This document shows, piece by piece, positions 55,478 to 64,000 of a stretch of 64,000 bases of DNA. The position numbers were made by a program, and so were the translations under genes. Origin of the DNA: Candidatus Methylaffinis lahnbergensis (GTDB taxonomy: Bacteria > Pseudomonadota > Alphaproteobacteria > Rhizobiales > Beijerinckiaceae); NCBI GenBank assembly GCA_002890675.1, contig PEFW01000005.1:1-64000 (forward strand). The letters run 5' to 3'. The notes below the pieces were generated by a model that did not search any database, was not told the origin of the DNA, and saw nothing but the letters and a program-made list of their open reading frames with translations. Each line of letters begins with the position of its first letter. Position 1 is the first letter of the stretch.

Positions 55478-57772
55478 TTAACCGCGAACGGCGATGGTTT
55501 TGAGTTCCCGCAGAACGCTGTTTACAAAGCTTTGATGGTCGGTCGCGCGCAAGGACGCGGATTGCGCCACGACACCTCGCAGATAGGCTGCGATCTCGCT
55601 TTTGTCTTGTGGAAATTGGTGCTCTTGCTCGTTAAGGAAACTTCGCAACTTTTCAACGCAATCCGCCAGGTCTTTGTTCTTTGTGAATGCGGGGCGCTCG
55701 CGGCCGGCTGATTTTGATCGAATTTCATATTCGAAAACTGTTTGGGCAAGGCTCAACCAGATAACCCGCGCGTCGCACAGCGCGTCGGCGAAAATCGAGA
55801 GTTTGATGGAGATTGCTTCCCGCACGCCTTGCGCATCGCGCTCGCCTTCTTGTGTCAGACTCCCTGGCGGCCGCCTGTGTTTGTTAAGGGCACGCGGACA
55901 GAAGGCGATTTTTCCCTTGCGCAGGCACGCGACGTAAATCGCCCAGTCACCGCAATAGCGGAAATTTTCGGCCGCGTTCAAACTTTCGTTGAGCGCGTCG
56001 CGCCGGAATAGAACGGCGCTTACGTTGGGAATCGTATTCTTGATGGCTAGAGCCTCGGCGATTTCGCGCGGACCAGTCTCGACATATCCTGCTAACCATT
56101 TCGTTTCGCTGAGTGAATCGGTATAGAACCGGTAGGTCGAAGAGAGGATTTCTCCGTCGGTTCCGATCACTTCGGAATCGCAATAGGCGACTGCAATGTC
56201 TGGATCTACAAAGGCGGCGGCCATGCGCTCGAGAAAGCGAGGGCAAGACGAATCATCGCTCTCTGCGATCCAGACGAGGTCCTCGGCGGCGCTTTCGATC
56301 CCCTTTGCCCATTGTTTTAAAGGCGAACCGCTATTCGTCGCATTTGCAAGGATCGCGAAGTGAATTGGCGATCGCGCCTGCCACGCCCGCGCGATCTCCA
56401 AACTGCCGTCGCCCGATCCATCGTCGAGAAAGATAATTTCGTCCGGCCTCAATCGTTGCTCGAGAATCGACGCGAGCCTCTCATCGAGATAACCGGCGTG
56501 ATTGTAGTTTGGAACGATTACGGAAATTGTCATCCGACGGGATGGGCGATAGGCGGCACGACGGGCCAAGAGTTCCGCCCAATCCGCGGCGGCGAGAGGC
56601 CTCGCTTCCATGAGATTGTGGTACGGCAGACCGATGTCCGCGCACGTCCGGGCAAGAGGCAAGGCGGCGCAGGCCGCCTCGCAAACGAGCCCCTTCGGGT
56701 CCAAGAACCTCATTGCGCGCAGCACGCGCTCGAGGACAACTCTCCTGTCGAACAAAGCTAGATCGGGGCGCGACAAGTCGAGTATCGCAACTCCTGGGAT
56801 CGATTCCATAGCGGCGTTTGTCACGCAATAAACATCGAGTCCTGGCAATGTGAATAGCATCGTTAAGAGTTGCTTCAGTTCGGCCGTTTTCCTTCCGGCG
56901 GCCTCTCCAACATCGACGATCAATAAGCGAAAGGGCGCCTCGATCGCGCCGGGTGCGGGCATCGATCTTTGCCAGGGAAGTTCCTCGAAATAGGCACTCG
57001 GGGACGCGGGTGGCGGAAGAACTGGATGGGTGCTGTGCCACGTATCGCGCCCGTGCTCGGCATAAAAAGCCAGCGCCGTCTCGCGCGCCACACCTTGTCC
57101 GGAATAGGCCGCGACATAAAAATCCGTGTCGAAAAAACGGGAGGGGTCGCGGCGTTCGCGAGCGCCAATCGCCAGATAATGGTGCAGCGGCTCCATGCCC
57201 TCGTCCCGCACATCGGCATTCCGCAGCCGGTACCATGCCGAATCGAAAAGCGGACCAGGCGAGCGGCCGTCCTTGGCTCCAGAGGCCACGAAATGGAGAA
57301 ACGGGTCGAAGCCCGCGCGCCGCACGTCGGGATTGTTTTTCAAATACCATGCCCGGTCGAACAGGGGCGTCGGAGCAAGACCGCGCCGCAGCCCGTGAGC
57401 CACGAAATGTCCGAGCGGCGACATAGCGCCGGTGCCGCCCGCGGCTTTCCGATAGAATGCGGTTGCAAAATAGGGGGACGGGTCGATGCCCTCTCGGGCT
57501 CCGTAATTTATGTAATCAATGAGCGGATTTTGATCGCGCTGTCGCGGTCCGCGGGCGTTCTTATACCAAGCTGGATCGAACAAAAGATGAGGCCGGTAAC
57601 CCCGGTCCGCGCCGCTGAGCAGATAGTGCATGATCGGATCCAACCCCGTCACGCCGATCTCGGGATATTCGGCCAGGTACCAATTGCGATCGAAGATCCG
57701 GCTTCGCGCAATAAGCCACCTCCGGCGGACCCGCGAAAGACGCGTGAGCGGATTTTGTAAGTTTAGCAACAT
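55478..57772 (-). CDS. GT2 glycosyltransferase with N-terminal repeat region
   Basis: A 764-residue protein. Residues about 25-250 hold five copies of a 45-residue motif with the pattern F-D-x-x-W-Y, N-x-D-V, then P-L-x-H-Y and G-A-x-x-G-R-x-P (for example FDRAWYLKNNPDVRRAGFDP). After a linker comes the GT-A domain (from about 415): TISVIVPNYNHAGYLDERL, PDEIIFLDDGSGDGS, LVWIAESDDSSCP with the metal-binding acidic residues, and FRYCGDWAIYVACLRKG. It probably transfers a sugar for the surface polysaccharide. The repeat motif also ends the sulfotransferase-like protein at 13242. Upstream is a divergent methyltransferase gene. Confidence 0.87.
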   Translation of the reverse strand: MLLNLQNPLTRLSRVRRRWLIARSRIFDRNWYLAEYPEIGVTGLDPIMHYLLSGADRGYRPHLLFDPAWYKNARGPRQRDQNPLIDYINYGAREGIDPSPYFATAFYRKAAGGTGAMSPLGHFVAHGLRRGLAPTPLFDRAWYLKNNPDVRRAGFDPFLHFVASGAKDGRSPGPLFDSAWYRLRNADVRDEGMEPLHHYLAIGARERRDPSRFFDTDFYVAAYSGQGVARETALAFYAEHGRDTWHSTHPVLPPPASPSAYFEELPWQRSMPAPGAIEAPFRLLIVDVGEAAGRKTAELKQLLTMLFTLPGLDVYCVTNAAMESIPGVAILDLSRPDLALFDRRVVLERVLRAMRFLDPKGLVCEAACAALPLARTCADIGLPYHNLMEARPLAAADWAELLARRAAYRPSRRMTISVIVPNYNHAGYLDERLASILEQRLRPDEIIFLDDGSGDGSLEIARAWQARSPIHFAILANATNSGSPLKQWAKGIESAAEDLVWIAESDDSSCPRFLERMAAAFVDPDIAVAYCDSEVIGTDGEILSSTYRFYTDSLSETKWLAGYVETGPREIAEALAIKNTIPNVSAVLFRRDALNESLNAAENFRYCGDWAIYVACLRKGKIAFCPRALNKHRRPPGSLTQEGERDAQGVREAISIKLSIFADALCDARVIWLSLAQTVFEYEIRSKSAGRERPAFTKNKDLADCVEKLRSFLNEQEHQFPQDKSEIAAYLRGVVAQSASLRATDHQSFVNSVLRELKTIAVRG

Positions 57773-57927
57773 GGCGGTTCCCGAAGCAATTTGGGTTTGA
57801 GGCGCTTTATGCCTCGCCCGGCGATCAGCTACGCCGACCTAGTTGGAGCATTGATGAGCAGTTTGCAATCTTTCAGATTTCATGGAATCTTTGCTGCCGG
57901 TCTCGAAGCCTCTTGGCACCTTGGAAA

Positions 57928-58875
57928 ATGCCGCCTCAAGAATGCGCACCCGCCTGTCCGATCACAGGGCGTCCGGCGGTCCGGCATGTCCAGTGGGTGA
58001 CGTCCCGTCTCCTCGCCGCCCTTTGGCGTATCGAGTTCAAAACGGATACGGGTCCGAGCTTTTGCGGCGTGGATCGATTCGGATTATGGGAGTCGCCGGC
58101 AGGCCTCTATTTCTTTGATCCCCCGCTTGAGGGAAACCGCGCGTTTTATGTCCAGTTCTACTCAAGGGTGACTGATTTAAAGCTTTGTTCGCGTCAATCC
58201 GTTCGCCACGAATTCATGATTGCCGCGCGGCGCATCGAGGCCGGAGCTCGGGTCCTTGATGTCGGCTGCGGGTTCGCAAGTTTCCGTTCATGCCTGCCAC
58301 AAGCGGTTTACACCGGGCTAGACCCGCACTTCGCCGAAGGCAGCGCGGCCGGCGGGGTGCGTAACGAAACGCTCGCTCAACATCTCGTCGGGCATGTGGG
58401 ATCCTACGATGCCGTCTGCGCGTTCCAGGTCCTCGAACATGTCAAGGCACCCGCGGCCCTGTTCGCCCAGATGGTGCAAGCGGCGAAGCCTGGCGGCCTT
58501 ATCTTCGTTGGCGTACCGCACGTCCCGTCCGCGTTGACCCGCATCCCGAATTTTGTGATGAACGCGCCGCCTCATCATCTGACGTGGTGGACGCGGTCCG
58601 CTCTCGCGGAATTGGCAAAAGGCGCCAATGCCGTCATTGACGACATCGCGCAAGTCCCCTGGGGTGGCAACGATTCTCTCATATATTGGGTCGGACGGTG
58701 CACCCCGGTCAAATGCACCGGACCGTATTTTCGCGGCGCGTGGTCCTGGCACCTGGCCGCCGCGCTCGGCCTGCTCGGCGGCCTGCTTGCGCACCGGTTA
58801 CTTGGCATTCCGGCGGCCAACGACGAGGGCGCGGGGCTGCTGTTGACGGCGAGGCGGGCGATGGATGCGAATTGA
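57928..58875 (+). CDS. Class I SAM methyltransferase, possible 5' frameshift
   Basis: About 315 residues. The methyltransferase core has RVLDVGCGFASFRSCLP (motif I), YTGLDPHF (strand 2), YDAVCAFQVLEHVKAP (strand 4) and GGLIFVGVPHV (strand 5), in the Methyltransf_23 pattern. N-terminal residues such as LYFFDPPLEGNRAFYVQFYS fit the family, whose usual zinc-binding CPxCG start is absent in this frame. In the next frame, from ATG 57882, one reads LGTLENAASRMRTRLSDHRA and GGPACPVGD just before the two frames would join at about 57995-58005. A frameshift may therefore have removed the native start. It likely modifies a glycan or lipid of the neighbouring pathway. Confidence 0.75.
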   Translation: MPPQECAPACPITGRPAVRHVQWVTSRLLAALWRIEFKTDTGPSFCGVDRFGLWESPAGLYFFDPPLEGNRAFYVQFYSRVTDLKLCSRQSVRHEFMIAARRIEAGARVLDVGCGFASFRSCLPQAVYTGLDPHFAEGSAAGGVRNETLAQHLVGHVGSYDAVCAFQVLEHVKAPAALFAQMVQAAKPGGLIFVGVPHVPSALTRIPNFVMNAPPHHLTWWTRSALAELAKGANAVIDDIAQVPWGGNDSLIYWVGRCTPVKCTGPYFRGAWSWHLAAALGLLGGLLAHRLLGIPAANDEGAGLLLTARRAMDAN

Positions 58876-58995
58876 GCGGCGTCGCCTTCGGCTGGTGTAT
58901 CCGGTGGCGGCGTTGACACCGACGCCGCGCCTAGTCCTCGCGGGCTCGTGTTTGCGATGGCGGGCGCGGTGGGCTTGCCAGGAAACATCCCAGCA

Positions 58996-60183
58996 ATGAG
59001 TACCATCGCAAGCATTCTGTTGATCGCGTGGATCACGATCGCGATCTTAAATACGTTGTCGGCATGGCGCTACACCTGGGGCCTTCCGCTTACCGAGGTT
59101 CCCGGAATCACGCCTCCCGCAGCCGTCATCGTGGCCGTGAAGAACGATTCGGACGTTTCGCGTGCCTTCTTCGACCGGTTGCGCCATCAAGCCTATCCAG
59201 ACTATCGAATTATCGCGGCGGTCGAGTCCGAGGAAGATCCCGCCTTCGCAATGGTAACGGAGGAATCGAAACGGCCGGGAGCACCGCTTCGCACAGTTGT
59301 CGCCGGCCAGTCCGGACAGTCTGGTCAGAAGGTCTGGAATTTGCTCGCGGCCCTCGACGCGATCGAGGACGGAGATGAGATCGTGGCTTTCGTCGACGCG
59401 GACACGCTGCCCGCGCCCGAGTGGCTTTCCCGACTCGTTGCCGCTCTCATCAACACGGGGCGTGACGCGGTCACGGGTTACCGCTGGATCGTCCCGGCCG
59501 ACAACCGGGTGAGTTCGGCGGTCGTCGCGGCGGCGAACGCGTCCGTTGTGACGGTGCCGAGACTGCCTTCGATAATTAACCATTGCTGGGGCGGCACAAT
59601 GGCCATGCGGCGCAAGACGCTGGAGCGCATCGATATCCGCCGCTTTTGGGCCGGGGCACTCAGCGACGACGCGCAAATGACCCGCGCGTTCAAACAAGCA
59701 GGGTACGAGGTCTTTTCGCCGCGCCAGAGCCTCCTTCTCTCCCCCGTGGCGATGAGTTGGAGCGAAGCTTTTTCGTTTGCGCGGCGCCAATACCGTATCG
59801 TGTTGCTGCATGAACCCGGCATTTGGGCGCTGGCGGCGCTCGGAACGTTCTTCCCCATCGCCGCCGCGATCGCCGCGCTGAGCATGGCCTCGCAAGGGAG
59901 TGTCCTTGCCATCGTCCTGATTGGCGTGTCTCTCGTTTTGGGAGAGATTCGTTACCATTGCCGGCGCAGAATCGTCATTGCGCTCTGGGGAGAGGCAACC
60001 GCCGCCGGACTTCCAATGTACTGGCGGGTAGAACGGTGGCTGCGTCCCATCTGGTGGAGTTTTCATGCGTTGTGCGTGTTTTCGGCGCTAGGGTCCCGCC
60101 ATATTCGCTGGGCCGGCATAGATTACCTGGTCCGAGGGCCGCAGGATGTCGAAGTGTCGAGGCCGTCGGCTGCACCGCCCTAG
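58996..60183 (+). CDS. Membrane GT2 glycosyltransferase, GT21 (ceramide glucosyltransferase)-like
   Basis: About 395 residues from ATG 58996, preceded by CAGGAAA. An N-terminal membrane helix (TIASILLIAWITIAILNTL) is followed by a GT-A domain: PAAVIVAVKNDSDV, IVAFVDADTLPAPEW (DxD-like), NHCWGGTMAMRRKTLERI, GALSDDAQMTRAFKQAGYEV (third Asp) and RRQYRIVLLHEPG in the place of the (Q/R)xxRW box, then two or more C-terminal helices. The architecture is that of GT21 glucosylceramide synthases and the hopanoid-associated HpnI. Lying near an oxoamine synthase and a ceramide-synthase-like gene, it may glycosylate their lipid. Confidence 0.75.
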   Translation: MSTIASILLIAWITIAILNTLSAWRYTWGLPLTEVPGITPPAAVIVAVKNDSDVSRAFFDRLRHQAYPDYRIIAAVESEEDPAFAMVTEESKRPGAPLRTVVAGQSGQSGQKVWNLLAALDAIEDGDEIVAFVDADTLPAPEWLSRLVAALINTGRDAVTGYRWIVPADNRVSSAVVAAANASVVTVPRLPSIINHCWGGTMAMRRKTLERIDIRRFWAGALSDDAQMTRAFKQAGYEVFSPRQSLLLSPVAMSWSEAFSFARRQYRIVLLHEPGIWALAALGTFFPIAAAIAALSMASQGSVLAIVLIGVSLVLGEIRYHCRRRIVIALWGEATAAGLPMYWRVERWLRPIWWSFHALCVFSALGSRHIRWAGIDYLVRGPQDVEVSRPSAAPP

Positions 60184-60197
60184 ATGAGCGGTCGCCG

Positions 60198-61451
60198 CTA
60201 GATCCTTATGGGGTCAAGCAGAGCTGGCTCCGCTCTTAGCCGGGCGATCCGCGCCGGAACCGGCGGGTGGGAATAATAAAACAGGGCGTAGACCGAATCG
60301 GGTGTCAGGGTCGAAAGGTTATCCCGCGCGAGCTTCGTCAAGGCGCTGATCATCGGCCCGGAGCCGGCCATCGCCTTCGCGAAATTGTCGGCCTGATACT
60401 CGGCGCGGCGCGACAGCCAGCTTGTCAGCGGCGACAGCAAATGCGAGACTGGTCCCGCCGCAGTCAGTACCACCATCAAAACTAGGCCGGGATCGGCTGG
60501 CAGACCGAACGCGCCAGCCAATCCACCAGCGGCGAAAGCCCAGGCAAGGACAGCAAAACCAACAAACGCGAACGCCGTCATCTCGGCAATGCGCTGGCCG
60601 ATATGGCCGAGTTTATAGTGCCCCAGCTCATGGGCCAGAATCGACAAAATTTCATCGGGGGTATGGTTTTGCAAAAGCGTGTCGAAGAAGACGATGCGCT
60701 TGGCCTTTCCGGAGCCGGTGAAATAGGCGTTTCCATGCGTCGAACGTTTGGAGGCGTCCATGACGTAGAGCCCCTTGGATGCGAAACCGCATTTGGCAAG
60801 AAGCGCTTCGACGCGCGTCCTCAACGGTCCGTCCGGCATGGGCGTGAACTTATTGAACAAGGGCGCGATGACGGCGGGATAAATCACGCTCATGGCGATC
60901 ATCAGTGCCATCAACGCCACCCAGCCGAGGAGCCACCAGGTGTCAGGCATGACGCGCAGCAGCCAGAAAAGACCATAAAGCAAAGGGACGCCAAGGAGAG
61001 CCGAGAGTGCCGCGCCCTTTAGCCGGTCGCGCAGAAACATCGCCGGGGTCGCGCGATTAAAGCCGAACAGGGCTTCGAGCGCGAAGGTGCTGTAAATCGA
61101 GAACGGCAGTTGCAGAACGCGCCCAACCAGCTCGAACGCAACCACGACGGCGACAGCGCGGGAGATGCCAGGAGCAACGAATTGCGCCACCAACGCGTAG
61201 AGCGGACCGAGCAAGACCATCAGCCAAAGCACCGCGAGGACGGTGTCGAAGATGGTCTCCGCGATTTCCAGCCGCGTGCGGGCTAGGGCGTAGGCGGCCG
61301 CCCGCCGGTGTTCCTCGGCGCTGATAAAGCCGGAAAACCCGTCCGGAACGCGCTCGCGATGGGCGGCAACCGCGGCGGCCTGACGGTACATTAGCGAGAC
61401 GCCAAGCGCCCCTGACAGGACAATGGCGCCAATAATTGCGATGGGGATCAC
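60198..61451 (-). CDS. M48/Ste24-type membrane zinc metalloprotease
   Basis: About 417 residues with several hydrophobic helices in the N-terminal half. The zinc site is LAHELGHYKLGH (HExxH) with the third ligand in RAEYQADNFA, and the preceding KRSTHGNAYFTGSGKAKR segment is conserved in Ste24/CAAX-type proteases. It probably takes part in membrane protein quality control, as bacteria mostly lack prenylated CAAX substrates. I chose GTG 61451 (start IPIAIIGAIVLS) because GAGGA lies 8 bases upstream; the frame is open to 61550. Confidence 0.9.
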   Translation of the reverse strand: MIPIAIIGAIVLSGALGVSLMYRQAAAVAAHRERVPDGFSGFISAEEHRRAAAYALARTRLEIAETIFDTVLAVLWLMVLLGPLYALVAQFVAPGISRAVAVVVAFELVGRVLQLPFSIYSTFALEALFGFNRATPAMFLRDRLKGAALSALLGVPLLYGLFWLLRVMPDTWWLLGWVALMALMIAMSVIYPAVIAPLFNKFTPMPDGPLRTRVEALLAKCGFASKGLYVMDASKRSTHGNAYFTGSGKAKRIVFFDTLLQNHTPDEILSILAHELGHYKLGHIGQRIAEMTAFAFVGFAVLAWAFAAGGLAGAFGLPADPGLVLMVVLTAAGPVSHLLSPLTSWLSRRAEYQADNFAKAMAGSGPMISALTKLARDNLSTLTPDSVYALFYYSHPPVPARIARLRAEPALLDPIRI

Positions 61452-61581
61452 CAGCTGATTCCTCGGAGGCCGGCGGAGCTTATATATGACAAAATACTTG
61501 GCGTTCGAGGCCGAGGAGCACAATGGGCCGCCCGGGCAAGGAACGCCCATGCGAGGTTCTTACGACAAAGGAGTGGTCATC

Positions 61582-61992
61582 ATGGATTTGGCGCCCATCG
61601 CCGCTGCTTGGCAGCCGCGGCTCCTTGGACTCTTGCGGATCGTCACGGCCCTGCTGCTTCTCCAGCACGGTACGGCGAAGCTTTTCGGCTTTCCGCATGT
61701 CGCAATGTTCGACAACCTCCAGCTCCTGTCGCTCTCGGGCATCGCGGGCGTTCTGGAGCTCGTCGGCGGCATTCTGTTACTGCTTGGCATCTTCACCCGC
61801 CCGGTTGCTTTCATTTTGTCCGGCGAAATGGCGTTTGCCTATTTTCTCGTGCATGCGCAAAAAAGCTTCTTTCCCATTCTCAATCAGGGCGAGCTTGCGG
61901 TCCTCTATTGCTTTGTGTTTCTTTATCTCGCCGTGGCGGGCGGCGGCGCCTGGAGTTTTACGCGCGACGAGCTTACGCCGCCTTCCATTTGA
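61582..61992 (+). CDS. DoxX-family membrane protein
   Basis: A 136-residue inner-membrane protein with four hydrophobic segments. It shows the family start PRLLGLLRIVTALLLLQHGTAKLFGFP and GIAGVLELVGGILLLLGIFTRPVAF. The DoxX family is of mixed or unknown function, some linked to thiosulfate oxidation or redox stress. ATG 61582 is preceded by AAAGGAG. It overlaps tail to tail with the thioredoxin-like gene by 20 bases. Confidence 0.9.
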   Translation: MDLAPIAAAWQPRLLGLLRIVTALLLLQHGTAKLFGFPHVAMFDNLQLLSLSGIAGVLELVGGILLLLGIFTRPVAFILSGEMAFAYFLVHAQKSFFPILNQGELAVLYCFVFLYLAVAGGGAWSFTRDELTPPSI

Positions 61993-62527
61993 TCGAGCAG
62001 CCGATGGAAGGAGTTTGATCCCCAGGCGCAACGCCTGTGGCAGCGATGCTCCGCATGGCCTCGACAAGCTCTCGCCGCGCGCCCGCTGGCGGCGGCGTGG
62101 TGCGGCCTTCGTCCAGGCGCCCACGGTATTTCAGCTTCAGGTCTTTGCCGTAGCCGAAGAAATCGGGGGTACAGACCGCGCCATACGCACGGGCGACCGC
62201 CTGGCTCTCGTCGTGAAGATAGGGAAACGGAATTTTGTGCGCCTGCGCGAACCGCTTCATATTGGCGAAGGAATCTTCAGGATAGTCCGTGGCATCGTTC
62301 GCGCAAATGGCGGCGAAGCTAATGCCTTCCGCCAATAACAGCCGCGCGTCCGCGGCAAGCCGGTCGATCACCGCTTTTACATAGGGGCAATGATTGCAGA
62401 TGAAGACGATCACCGTGCCCTTTTCGCCCGCCACATCTTTTAGCGCATAGGTTTTGCCGTCCGTGGCGGGAAGCCAAAAATCCGGGGCCGGCGTATCCAG
62501 AATGATTTTTGTTGCCGTAGCAGCCAT
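61973..62527 (-). CDS. Thioredoxin-fold (peroxiredoxin-like) protein
   Basis: A 184-residue cytosolic thioredoxin-fold protein. It starts IILDTPAPDFWLPATDGKTY and has the redox pair in VFICNHCPYVKAV. Then come FAAICANDATDYPEDSFANM and YLHDESQAVARAYGAVCTPDFFGY, with a cis-Pro after CTP. This is the AhpC/TSA-like thioredoxin family often called peroxiredoxin-like; the substrate is unknown. ATG 62527 has a strong GGAGGTAGG just upstream. It ends with about 10 residues overlapping DoxX. Confidence 0.9.
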   Translation of the reverse strand: MAATATKIILDTPAPDFWLPATDGKTYALKDVAGEKGTVIVFICNHCPYVKAVIDRLAADARLLLAEGISFAAICANDATDYPEDSFANMKRFAQAHKIPFPYLHDESQAVARAYGAVCTPDFFGYGKDLKLKYRGRLDEGRTTPPPAGARRELVEAMRSIAATGVAPGDQTPSIGCSIKWKAA

Positions 62528-62656
62528 GATCCTACCTCCGCCTGCCCTAGATATATAGGCATGCCGCGCAGGAGCCAACCGCTGCCTCGGGGTTGACGCG
62601 GCAGCTCGCAAGGGGCTAACCCAGGCAGACCTTGCCGGAGCCATCGTGGCCGCCTC

Positions 62657-63367
62657 ATGCCAGAACTTTCCCAGGACGACTCCAAACAGCTCGCCGCAGC
62701 AAAGGCTCTGGAGCTGGTGACCCCCGGTATGCGGCTCGGTCTAGGGACCGGCACGACGGCCGCGCATTTTGTCGCGCTTCTCGGCGCGCGGGTTGCCAAG
62801 GGCCTGGACGTGATCTGCGTACCCACCTCCGAGCGCACCCGCACCCTCGCCGCGCTTTATTCCATCCCGCTTACGACGATCGACGCCTCGCCAGAGCTCG
62901 ACCTGACGGTCGATGGCGCCGACGAGTTTGACCCAAAATTACGTCTCATCAAGGGCGGCGGCGGCGCGCTCTTGCGTGAAAAAATCGTCGCGATGGCGTC
63001 GAAGCGCATGATCGTGATCGCCGATTCGTCGAAGTTGGCGGCGGTGCTCGGCAAATTCCCGCTACCGCTCGAAGTCAATGTGTTCGGCTTTGAGGCGACC
63101 CGCCGGATGGTTTCGGCGGCGGCGAAGGGGTTAGGCTGCGATGGCGAGCTCCGCCTGCGGAAAACTCCTGGCGGCCAGGCTTTCGTCAGCGACAATGGAC
63201 ACTATATCGTCGATTGCTTCTTCGGCACCATTGCCGATCCGGACCGCCTAGCGGACCGGCTCGCCGCCATTCCAGGCGTCGTCGAACACGGGCTTTTCAT
63301 TGGGATTGCCAAGGCGGTGATCAGCGCCGGTCCGGCCGGCATCAAGATTCTGGGCCAACTCGATTGA
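62657..63367 (+). CDS. rpiA: Ribose-5-phosphate isomerase A
   Basis: A 236-residue cytosolic enzyme that interconverts ribose 5-phosphate and ribulose 5-phosphate in the pentose phosphate pathway. It has the phosphate loop [21 protein letters not shown], the catalytic acid in DGADEFDP and [14 protein letters not shown] with the conserved Lys. The end [11 protein letters not shown] fits too. Length is as usual for RpiA. No leader features; probably followed closely by the DUF2059 gene. Confidence 0.96.
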   Translation: MPELSQDDSKQLAAAKALELVTPGMRLGLGTGTTAAHFVALLGARVAKGLDVICVPTSERTRTLAALYSIPLTTIDASPELDLTVDGADEFDPKLRLIKGGGGALLREKIVAMASKRMIVIADSSKLAAVLGKFPLPLEVNVFGFEATRRMVSAAAKGLGCDGELRLRKTPGGQAFVSDNGHYIVDCFFGTIADPDRLADRLAAIPGVVEHGLFIGIAKAVISAGPAGIKILGQLD

Positions 63368-63438
63368 CGCCGCCGGGAACATGGGCTTCTTTCATCACCG
63401 CCACGGTTCTTGGCTTATGCCCCTTGGGAGGTTTTCGT

Positions 63439-64000
63439 TTGCGCACAACTCAAAAAAAACACGCCATGAATTTGGTTTTTTGCCTTGCGTTCCTGCTTGC
63501 TCTCTTGGTTGCCGCGAGCGGAAGCATGGCTCAACCAGCCGCTCCCGACGCCTCGCCGGGCCAAACCGGGCCGGGTTCGGCCGCGCCTAGCCCGTCGCAT
63601 TTGGCCGCCGCCCGCGCGCTCGTGATCGCCTGTGGAATGTCGCGCTCCTTTAGCAGCACCATTCCCGAATTCATGGATCAGATTGGCTCGTCGTTGACCC
63701 AGACACGGCCGGAACTCATCCACGATCTCAACGCGGTGCTGACCGGGCTCAAGCCCGAATTCGACAAGCAAGCGGACGAAATGGTCGATATCGCCGCGCA
63801 GATTTATGTCAAACAGATGAGCGAGCCAGACTTGAAGTCGGCGGTGGCCTTCTTCGAGAGCCCGGCGGGAAGAAAATACGTCGAGACACAACCGGCCTTC
63901 CTGACCGAGGTCGTGACTGCGATGCAGGGCTGGCGGGGCAAGATTTCGACCGATATGATGACCCGCGTGCGCGCGGAAATGAAGAAGAAAGGCCACGAGA
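63439..64000 (+). CDS. DUF2059-domain exported protein (cut by window end)
   Basis: The frame starts at TTG 63439, which has GGGAGG seven bases upstream; an ATG at 63466 is an alternative but loses the basic n-region (RTTQKKHAM) of the signal peptide. The hydrophobic core is LVFCLAFLLALLVAASGS, with cleavage near SMAQ. After a Pro/Ala-rich spacer comes the DUF2059 helical domain: LVIACGMSRSFSSTIPEF, then YVKQMSEPDLKSAVAFFESP, AGRKYVETQPAF. The family is periplasmic with unknown function. It is open to the window end. Confidence 0.85.
   Translation, partial: MRTTQKKHAMNLVFCLAFLLALLVAASGSMAQPAAPDASPGQTGPGSAAPSPSHLAAARALVIACGMSRSFSSTIPEFMDQIGSSLTQTRPELIHDLNAVLTGLKPEFDKQADEMVDIAAQIYVKQMSEPDLKSAVAFFESPAGRKYVETQPAFLTEVVTAMQGWRGKISTDMMTRVRAEMKKKGHE

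Overview
The window is a GC-rich stretch of an alphaproteobacterial chromosome. The Irr-type Fur regulator, the DmdC-like acyl-CoA dehydrogenase, the KpsMTE-type capsule exporter and the general codon use point to Hyphomicrobiales (Rhizobiales), possibly near Beijerinckiaceae/Methylocystaceae; the family-level guess is weak. No rRNA, tRNA or CRISPR array was seen.

Layout. 0-8 kb is a decayed accessory region: IS630 and IS5 pieces, a broken HNH-like nuclease, a tyrosine recombinase frameshifted just before its catalytic Tyr, a broken two-P-loop ATPase abutting a broken trypsin-like protease, an intact GYD protein, a HEPN-like protein and an internally deleted ClpP-like periplasmic protein. 8.3-12.4 kb is ordinary chromosome (enoyl-CoA hydratase, acyl-CoA dehydrogenase, SnoaL-like protein, TsaC/Sua5). 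13-31.7 kb is a surface-polysaccharide region: sulfotransferase, KpsM, KpsT, three KpsE-like proteins, four sugar-handling enzymes and an unknown protein, interrupted by a methyltransferase cargo flanked by repeats of the kpsT 3' end and by a PLD-nuclease pseudogene. 32.2-39.7 kb is a single highly reducing type I polyketide synthase (KS-AT-DH-degenerate MT-ER-KR-ACP, no thioesterase). 39.7-43.8 kb is IS and pseudogene scrap enclosing two intact genes, irr and a fatty acid hydroxylase. 43.8-50.8 kb is a mercury-resistance island (merR / merT-P-hyp-P-F-HMA-A and accessory genes). 51.5-55 kb holds an SDR, a GNAT-fold acyltransferase resembling bacterial ceramide synthase, and an alpha-oxoamine synthase. 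55.5-60.2 kb has a repeat-bearing GT2 enzyme, a methyltransferase and a GT21-like membrane glycosyltransferase. 60.2-64 kb returns to housekeeping genes (Ste24-type protease, DoxX, thioredoxin-like protein, RpiA, DUF2059 protein cut by the window end).

How it may work together (inference). The PKS has no release domain. An alpha-oxoamine synthase can offload such chains by decarboxylative condensation with an amino acid, an SDR can reduce the resulting 3-keto group, a GNAT-type ceramide synthase can N-acylate the amine, an FA2H-type hydroxylase can hydroxylate the acyl chain, and a GT21 enzyme can glycosylate the lipid. The set therefore reads as a PKS-primed sphingolipid-like (glyco)lipid pathway, split in two by a mercury island and placed beside a KpsMTE capsule exporter, for which the lipid could be an anchor or a companion envelope component.
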